Assembly (NCBI GenBank): GCA_050331395.1
Contig: JBHJGX010000070.1
Span: forward strand, 1-11,162
DNA: 11,162 bases
Source: Thermohalobaculum sp050331395
GTDB taxonomy: Bacteria > Pseudomonadota > Alphaproteobacteria > Rhodobacterales > Rhodobacteraceae
Reading direction: 5' to 3'
In this document: positions 6,536 through 11,162 of the stretch, piece after piece
Numbering within the stretch: the stretch's first letter is position 1
Layout of the letters: each line of letters begins with the position of its first letter
Position numbers and translations under genes: made by a program
Notes under the pieces: generated by a model
The model's database searches: none
What the model saw: the letters and a program-made list of their open reading frames with translations, nothing else
What the model was told of the DNA's origin: nothing

Positions 6536-7459
6536 ATGATGCGCATGACGGTTCGGGCTCCGGTGGCCTTCCAAGGGGTCGGCCTCCACAGCGGGCGCAC
6601 GGCGCGCATGACGATCGCTCCTGCCGCTTCGGGCGCGGGCATCTCCTTCACGCGCACGGATTTGCCCGGACGTCCGACATTGCCCGCCCGCTACGACCTT
6701 GTGAGCGATACGCAGCTCTGCACCCGGCTCGGACGCGACGGCGTCGAGATCGGCACGGTGGAGCATGCGATGGCCGCCCTTTCCGGGACAGGCGTGACCG
6801 ATGCGGCGATTTTCGTCGACGGACCGGAGCTCCCGATCATGGACGGCAGCGCGGCCCCCTTCGTGCGGGCGCTCCTCGAGGCCGGGTTTGCACCGCTCGA
6901 GGGTCCGGTTCGGGCCTATAAGATCCTCAAATCCGTCGAGGTCCGCGACGGCGACCGGCTCGCGCGTCTCGAGCCCGCGGACCGGTTTACGCTCCGCTTC
7001 GCCATCAGTTTCGAGGACGCGGCCATCGGCACGCAGACCCTCGCGATGGCGGTCGCGGGCGATGCCTTCGTGACCCAACTCGCGGATTGCCGCACCTTCG
7101 GTCGCCTCGCCGAGGTCGAAGCGCTCCGTCGCATGGGTCTCGGCCGGGGCGGCAGTCTCGAGAACGCCATCGTCGTCGACCGGGGGCGGGTGCTCAACCC
7201 GGAAGGCCTGCGCCGCAACGACGAGTTCGTGCGGCACAAGATGCTCGACGCGGTGGGGGACCTGGCGCTCGCCGGCGCACCGGTCATCGGGCTTTATACG
7301 GGCGTCAAATCCGGTCACGAGATGACCAATCGCCTGTTGCGGGCGCTCTTCGCCGATCCCGAGGCCTTTGCGCTCGAAGACGCTCAAACCTGGCAGCTGC
7401 CTGCCCCGGGCGACCGGGTCCGCACCTTTCGGCCGCAGCCGAAAGCGATCGCGATCTGA
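6536..7459 (+). CDS. lpxC: UDP-3-O-acyl-N-acetylglucosamine deacetylase LpxC
   Basis: LpxC is the cytoplasmic zinc amidase that removes the N-acetyl group from UDP-3-O-acyl-GlcNAc, the committed step of lipid A synthesis. With the ATG at 6536 the product has 307 residues, the normal length. Seen: GVGLHSG (14-20); GTVEHAMAAL (73-82) with catalytic Glu76 and zinc ligand His77; PIMDGSAAPFV (100-110); CRTFGR (185-190); GRGGSLENAIVVD (203-215); and FVRHKMLDAVGDL (231-243) with zinc ligands His234 and Asp238; KSGH (258-261) supplies the catalytic His261. All active-site residues are present. An ATG at 6539 follows the chosen one directly and cannot be excluded; GAGG at 6522-6525 is the nearest Shine-Dalgarno-like site, rather distant. 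Its position after ftsZ is the same as in many Proteobacteria and couples envelope synthesis to division genes. Confidence 0.97.
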   Translation: MMRMTVRAPVAFQGVGLHSGRTARMTIAPAASGAGISFTRTDLPGRPTLPARYDLVSDTQLCTRLGRDGVEIGTVEHAMAALSGTGVTDAAIFVDGPELPIMDGSAAPFVRALLEAGFAPLEGPVRAYKILKSVEVRDGDRLARLEPADRFTLRFAISFEDAAIGTQTLAMAVAGDAFVTQLADCRTFGRLAEVEALRRMGLGRGGSLENAIVVDRGRVLNPEGLRRNDEFVRHKMLDAVGDLALAGAPVIGLYTGVKSGHEMTNRLLRALFADPEAFALEDAQTWQLPAPGDRVRTFRPQPKAIAI

Positions 7460-7556
7460 CGCGGGCCACGGGCTCGCGAGGCGAGAGGTCGACGGCCGGT
7501 CCCTCTTCCCTGGATGGCCTGGCGCCGCTATGCTCTGCCAAATCTCGTCAAACACC

Positions 7557-7562
7557 GAGAGG
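7557..7562 (+). promoter_or_regulatory. Shine-Dalgarno of bamD, decides the start
   Basis: GAGAGG lies six bases before the ATG at 7569, the start that places a lipoprotein signal peptide at the N-terminus. Longer readings from 7368 or 7530 would bury that signal behind unrelated residues. Confidence 0.65.
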
Positions 7563-7568
7563 TTGCCC

Positions 7569-8414
7569 ATGCGCCCGGTCGGCCCGATCCTGCGTCCCCT
7601 TCTCTATGCCGTGCTGATCGGTCTCGCCGCCGGTTGCAGCGTGTTCGAGGCCGACGACGACCGAAGCGTCGAAGATCTGAGCGCACAAGAGATTTTCCGG
7701 CTGGGCGAAAGCCAGCTTGCGGACGGCGACGGGGCCGAGGCCGCGCAGACCTTTAACGAGATCGAACGCCTCTACCCATTCTCGCAACTTGCCAAACGGG
7801 CCATCATCATGTCCGCCTATTCCTCTTATGAGGCCGGACAGTACGGGGCCGCCCGCGCGTCGGCAAAGCGCTATGTCGATCTCTATCCTTCGGACGCCGA
7901 TGCGCCCTATGCGCAATACTTGATCGCACTTACCTATTACGACAACATCACCGATGTCGGGCGCGATCAGAACATGACTGAAGAAGCTCTTCAAAGCCTG
8001 ACCGAAGTTGTGCAAAGGTATCCGGACAGCGAGTTCGCTCGTGACGCCAATCTCAAGATTGATCTGACCCGCGACCACTTGGCGGGTAAGGAAATGACGA
8101 TTGGTCGCTATTACCTCAAGCTTGGCCACTACACGGCGGCGATCAACCGGTTTCGCCGTGTCGTCGACGAGTATGAGACCACCTCGCAGACGCCCGAAGC
8201 CCTGCACCGGCTCGTCGAGGCGAACCTTGCCCTCGGGCTCGAGCGCGAGGCGATCGCCGCGGCGGCGGTGCTTGGCCACAACTTCCCTGGCAGCGACTGG
8301 TATCTCGACAGCTACGAGCTTTTGACCGGCCGCGATCTGATCCCAGACGACGAGGATCCGGACGGTTTCTTCAGCCGGGTCTATCGCCGGGTGATCCAGG
8401 GCAAGTGGCTCTGA
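7569..8414 (+). CDS. bamD: Outer membrane protein assembly factor BamD, lipoprotein
   Basis: BamD (formerly ComL) is the essential periplasmic-facing lipoprotein of the BAM complex, which inserts beta-barrel proteins into the outer membrane with BamA. The 281-residue product has a lipoprotein signal: hydrophobic LLYAVLIGLAAGC with the lipidated cysteine at 23. TPR-like helical repeats follow: a helix pair around 38-70 ending ERLYPFSQLAKRA, SAYSSYEAGQYGAA (82-95), YAQYLIALTYYD (115-126), EVVQRYPDSEFARDA (146-160), and GRYYLKLGHYTAAINRF (179-195) then EALHRLVEANLALG (210-223). GRDQNMTEEAL and the terminal VYRRVIQGKWL are familiar from alphaproteobacterial BamD. The middle of the gene uses more A/T-ending codons than its neighbours. 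A weak promoter-like pair (TTCCCT at 7506-7511, TATGCT at 7529-7534, 17-base spacing) lies in the 109-bp gap after lpxC but is speculative. Confidence 0.95.
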   Translation: MRPVGPILRPLLYAVLIGLAAGCSVFEADDDRSVEDLSAQEIFRLGESQLADGDGAEAAQTFNEIERLYPFSQLAKRAIIMSAYSSYEAGQYGAARASAKRYVDLYPSDADAPYAQYLIALTYYDNITDVGRDQNMTEEALQSLTEVVQRYPDSEFARDANLKIDLTRDHLAGKEMTIGRYYLKLGHYTAAINRFRRVVDEYETTSQTPEALHRLVEANLALGLEREAIAAAAVLGHNFPGSDWYLDSYELLTGRDLIPDDEDPDGFFSRVYRRVIQGKWL

Positions 8415-8466
8415 ACCTCCCCGGCCTGCCCCGACGGGCGCGCGGACCGACGGCGCTGGGGGCCGC

Positions 8467-10128
8467 GTGCTGACGGCGCTTTCAATCCGAAACATCGTGT
8501 TGATCGAGGCGCTCGATCTCGACTTTGCGCGCGGGCTCAACGTGCTGACGGGCGAGACCGGCGCGGGCAAGTCGATCTTGCTCGACGCCCTCGGCTTCGC
8601 GCTCGGCGCCCGCGGTCGCCGGAGCCTGGTCGCCCATGGAGATGCGCCCGGATCGGTGACGGCGGTCTTCGAGCCCGGGGCCGCGCACCCGGTCTGGGAG
8701 GCGCTCGGGGAACTCGGCTTCGACCACGGGGCCGGCGGCGAGCTGATCCTGCGCCGGGTTCAGGCGCCCAACGGGCCGGCGCGGGGCTTTGTCAACGATC
8801 AGCGGGCCTCGGCGGAAGCGATCGCGCGGATCGGTGCCGAGCTCGTGGAGGTCCACGGCCAGCATGACGACCGGGGGCTTCTGGATCGGCGGGGACATCG
8901 GAGCCTTCTCGACGCCTATGGGGGATTGGCAGCCGAACGCGACGCCCTCAGGCAGCTCTGGGATGCGGCGCAAAAAGCCGAGCGGGCCCTCGCGGACGCC
9001 CGCGCGCGCCTCGCGGCGGAGGCGGCGGACGAGACCTATTTGCGCCACAGCCTGGCCGAGCTGGAAAAGCTCGCCCCCGAGACCGGCGAGGACGACGCGC
9101 TCGATACCGAGCGGCGGCGTATGCAAGGTGCGTTGCGTATTCGCGAGGATGTCGCGAAGGCCGCGGACCTCGTCTCGGTGGATGGGCAAGGCGCGCTTGC
9201 CGATGCGCTGTCGCGATTGACCCATGCGGGCAGCCGGGGCGGCGAGGCGGCGGCGGCGCTCGAAGCGCCGGTGGCTGCGCTCGACCGGGCGATGGCTGAA
9301 CTCGGCGAGGCCGAAGACGGGATCGCTGCCGCGCTCGATGCGCTCGACGTGGATCCGGCCCGGCTCGAAGCGCTCGAGGAACGGCTTTTCGCGATCCGGG
9401 CGCTCGCGCGGAAACACAAGACCGCCCCGGACGGGCTGCCTGCGCTTGCGGCCGAGATGGCGGCGCGGCTCGACGGGATCGACCGGAGCGAGGAGCATCT
9501 GGGTGCGCTCGAAGCCGCCGCCGCCGAGGCCCGGGGCGCTTACGCGGAGGCCGCCGAGGCACTCGGCCAACGCCGTCGGGACGCCGCCCGGCGCCTCGAC
9601 GAGGCCGTGACGGCCGAGCTCGCGCCGCTGCGCATGGAGCGCGCCCGGTTCCTGACCGAGATCGCGCCGGCCGATCCGGGCCCCGAGGGCAGCGACGCCG
9701 TCGCCTTTACCGCTCAGATCAATCCGGGCGCGCCGGCCGGACCCATCGACCGGATCGCCTCGGGCGGCGAGCTCTCGCGGTTTCTCCTGGCGCTCAAGGT
9801 CTGCCTTGCGGAGGACCGGGGCGGGCGCGTGATGATCTTCGACGAGATCGACCGGGGCGTTGGTGGGGCAACCGCAGCGGCGGTCGGGGCACGCCTCGCT
9901 CGGCTCGCCGAGAGCGCCCAAGTGCTCGTGGTCACCCATTCGCCCCAGGTTGCGGCCCGCGGCGCGCATCACTGGCGGATCGCCAAGCGGACCGAGGCGG
10001 GTGCCGCCCGGACGGAGGTGGTGCCCCTCGGCGACGACGAGCGGATCGACGAGATCGCCCGGATGCTGGCGGGGGACACCGTCACCGACGCCGCGCGGGA
10101 CGCGGCGCGCGCGCTTCTCAGCCCTTGA
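8467..10128 (+). CDS. recN: DNA repair protein RecN
   Basis: RecN is an SMC-like ATPase of the cytoplasm that acts early in double-strand break repair with RecA, holding broken ends or sister chromatids. The 553-residue product equals E. coli RecN in length. Seen: N-terminal SIRNIVLIEALDLDF (6-20); Walker A GETGAGKS (29-36); VEVHGQHD (127-134); a charged Ala/Glu-rich coiled-coil arm with a central turn (about 150-395, including the ARKHKTAPDGL segment at 314-324); the ABC signature ASGGELSR (431-438); Walker B VMIFDEIDRGVGG (455-467) with catalytic Glu460; and VTH (489-491). The start is GTG at 8467, with a G-rich GGGGG (8457-8461) just before it; no ATG gives a better N-terminus. It follows bamD after 52 bp, so it is probably co-transcribed. 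I see no LexA box near its start. All ATPase motifs are intact. Confidence 0.96.
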   Translation: MLTALSIRNIVLIEALDLDFARGLNVLTGETGAGKSILLDALGFALGARGRRSLVAHGDAPGSVTAVFEPGAAHPVWEALGELGFDHGAGGELILRRVQAPNGPARGFVNDQRASAEAIARIGAELVEVHGQHDDRGLLDRRGHRSLLDAYGGLAAERDALRQLWDAAQKAERALADARARLAAEAADETYLRHSLAELEKLAPETGEDDALDTERRRMQGALRIREDVAKAADLVSVDGQGALADALSRLTHAGSRGGEAAAALEAPVAALDRAMAELGEAEDGIAAALDALDVDPARLEALEERLFAIRALARKHKTAPDGLPALAAEMAARLDGIDRSEEHLGALEAAAAEARGAYAEAAEALGQRRRDAARRLDEAVTAELAPLRMERARFLTEIAPADPGPEGSDAVAFTAQINPGAPAGPIDRIASGGELSRFLLALKVCLAEDRGGRVMIFDEIDRGVGGATAAAVGARLARLAESAQVLVVTHSPQVAARGAHHWRIAKRTEAGAARTEVVPLGDDERIDEIARMLAGDTVTDAARDAARALLSP

Positions 10129-10239
10129 CCGCGTGGTGCAACGCGGCCGCGCCATCCGCCTCTGGCGGATGCGGCCGGCAAAGCCGGCCGGCGAGCCCAA
10201 GGGCTCGCTGCGCGGCCTTGGCCCCCCGCACCACGGTCA
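10126..10239. repeat. Cloverleaf-forming palindromic element between convergent genes
   Basis: Nearly the whole recN-dehydrogenase spacer folds. Closing stem: TGACC (10126-10130) with GGTCA (10235-10239), and GTGGTGC (10133-10139) with GCACCAC (10228-10234), separated by a two-base bulge. After an internal loop, GGCCGCGC (10145-10152) pairs with GCGCGGCC (10210-10217). Inside sit three directly adjacent hairpins: CATCCGCC/GGCGGATG (10153-10171, loop TCT), CGGCCGGC/GCCGGCCG (10172-10190, loop AAA) and GCGAGCCC/GGGCTCGC (10191-10208, loop AA). Only base 10209 is unpaired within the inner junction. About 88 of 114 bases pair with no mismatch. The outer stem includes both stop codons, so the fold works on either strand and either transcript. 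It lacks T tracts. It may be a bidirectional terminator, a 3'-end stabiliser or a mobile palindromic repeat. Loops of 2-4 bases and no T-loop rule out a tRNA. Confidence 0.75.
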
Positions 10240-11162
10240 GGTCAGCTGCACCATCTTGCCGGGATTGAGGATGTTCTGCGGATCGAAGGTCCGCTTCAGA
10301 TCCGCCATCACGCCCCAGGCCTCGCCATGCTCAGCGGCCATGTAGCGCATCTTGCCCATGCCGATCCCGTGCTCGCCCGTCACGGTGCCGCCCATGCGCA
10401 GCGCCCGCTCGGCCATGTCGTGGCTCAGCCGCTTGGCCACCTCCAACTCGCCCGCGTTGCCGTCCTCCAGCAAGAGCGCGACATGGAAGTTCCCGTCGCC
10501 CACATGGCCGACGATGGGCCCGAGCAGGCCCGAGGCGTCCACCGCCGCCCGCGTCTCGGCGATCGCCTCGGCCAGCCGGCTGATCGGCACGCACACATCG
10601 GTGGTCAGCACCCGGCAGCCCGGCCGCAGCGCCTTCAGCGCGTAGTAGGCGTTGTGGCGGATGCGCCACAGGCGTGACCGTTCCTCCTCGGCCGTGGACC
10701 ATCGAAAGCCCGCCCCACCGAACTCGGTAACGATCTCTCCCACTGTCTCGGCCTGCTCGGCCACGCCGGCGGGCGAGCCGTGGAACTCGAGGAACAGGTG
10801 TGGCCGTTCGGGCATCCCAGCCTGGGCATAGAGGTTGAAGCCCCGCACGCTCTCGGCATCGACCAGCTCGATTCGCGCAACGGGCACGCCCATCTGGATC
10901 ACCGCCATCACCGCCCGAACCGCAGCATCCACGTCCTCGAAGGCGCAGACGGCCGCGGACACCGCCTCCGGCACGCCCTGCAACCGCAGCGTCAGCTCGG
11001 TGATGATGCCCAACGTGCCCTCCGAACCGACGAACAGCTTGGTCAGATCGTAGCCGGTCGAGGATTTGCGCGCCCGCCCGCCCGTGCGGATGATCCGCCC
11101 ATCCGCCAGCACCACCTCCAAGGCGAGCACGGTCTCGCGCATGGTGCCGTAGCGCACCGCGT
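10237..11162 (-). CDS. FAD-linked dehydrogenase, D-lactate dehydrogenase (cytochrome)/glycolate oxidase GlcD family, partial
   Basis: This is the C-terminal two thirds of an FAD-dependent 2-hydroxyacid dehydrogenase; the N-terminus lies beyond the right edge. Such enzymes oxidise D-lactate, glycolate or a similar 2-hydroxyacid and pass electrons to cytochrome or quinone. Counting from the valine codon at 11157 (GTG): RYGTMRETVLALEVVL (2-17) and LFVGSEGTLGIIT (41-53) belong to the FAD-binding PCMH domain; the FAD-oxidase C-terminal domain follows with HVGDGNFH (218-225), GEHGIGMGKM (261-270) and DPQNILNPGKM (292-302). The frame stays open to the window edge, so that GTG is internal: family members read NAVRYGTMR here. 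The VRYGTMR and RARKS-GYDLT segments are most like the LDHD/Dld branch by recall, but substrate specificity cannot be fixed from this part. It converges on recN and shares no role with it. Confidence 0.9.
   Translation of the reverse strand, partial: AVRYGTMRETVLALEVVLADGRIIRTGGRARKSSTGYDLTKLFVGSEGTLGIITELTLRLQGVPEAVSAAVCAFEDVDAAVRAVMAVIQMGVPVARIELVDAESVRGFNLYAQAGMPERPHLFLEFHGSPAGVAEQAETVGEIVTEFGGAGFRWSTAEEERSRLWRIRHNAYYALKALRPGCRVLTTDVCVPISRLAEAIAETRAAVDASGLLGPIVGHVGDGNFHVALLLEDGNAGELEVAKRLSHDMAERALRMGGTVTGEHGIGMGKMRYMAAEHGEAWGVMADLKRTFDPQNILNPGKMVQLT

Noticed and set aside
8482..10200. Minus-strand open frame of 572 codons opposite recN
   Set aside because: Antisense to a fully conserved RecN, with biased Arg/Pro/Gly composition and no motif; it would begin inside the cloverleaf element.
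10126..10239. tRNA or tRNA-like gene suggested by the cloverleaf fold
   Set aside because: Loops are only 2-4 bases, arms are all about 8 bp, there is no T-loop or anticodon loop, and no CCA-end geometry.

Overview
The window is a GC-rich bacterial chromosome segment carrying the distal end of a division and cell-wall (dcw) cluster, joined to outer-membrane and DNA-repair genes. All seven complete genes before the last spacer and recN itself lie on the plus strand: murB, ddl, ftsQ, ftsA, ftsZ, lpxC, bamD, recN. A convergent minus-strand FAD-linked dehydrogenase of the D-lactate dehydrogenase family is cut by the right edge. The order murB-ddl-ftsQ-ftsA-ftsZ-lpxC and the protein motifs point to an Alphaproteobacterium. 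The continuation into bamD and recN, the BamD C-terminus, the spacer after the MurB catalytic serine and a conserved patch in the FtsZ linker recall Rhodobacterales. That finer placement rests on recall of family sequences, not on a search.

Layout. Bases 1-51 may hold the last codons of an upstream gene, by synteny murC. Bases 57-4329 form a tight block: MurB reduces the UDP-MurNAc precursor, Ddl makes D-Ala-D-Ala, FtsQ is the membrane divisome linker and FtsA the FtsZ anchor. ddl/ftsQ overlap by 13 bp and ftsQ/ftsA share an ATGA, which suggests translational coupling. ftsZ follows after 109 bp. A 345-bp spacer (6191-6535) then holds two hairpins, the second with a T tract (a likely terminator), and a candidate lpxC promoter with two 10-bp direct repeats. 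lpxC (lipid A committed step), bamD (outer-membrane protein assembly lipoprotein) and recN (SMC-like repair ATPase) follow with spacers of 109 and 52 bp.

The most unusual item is the 108-bp spacer between the converging recN and dehydrogenase genes. It can fold almost completely into a cloverleaf: a closing stem that begins at the TGA of each flanking gene, an 8-bp inner stem and three adjacent 8-bp hairpins (10126-10239). It is either a bidirectional terminator or a palindromic repeat element, and it lies where the conserved cluster ends. Apart from this element the window is a conserved housekeeping region; I see no phage, insertion sequence, CRISPR array, tRNA or novel protein system.
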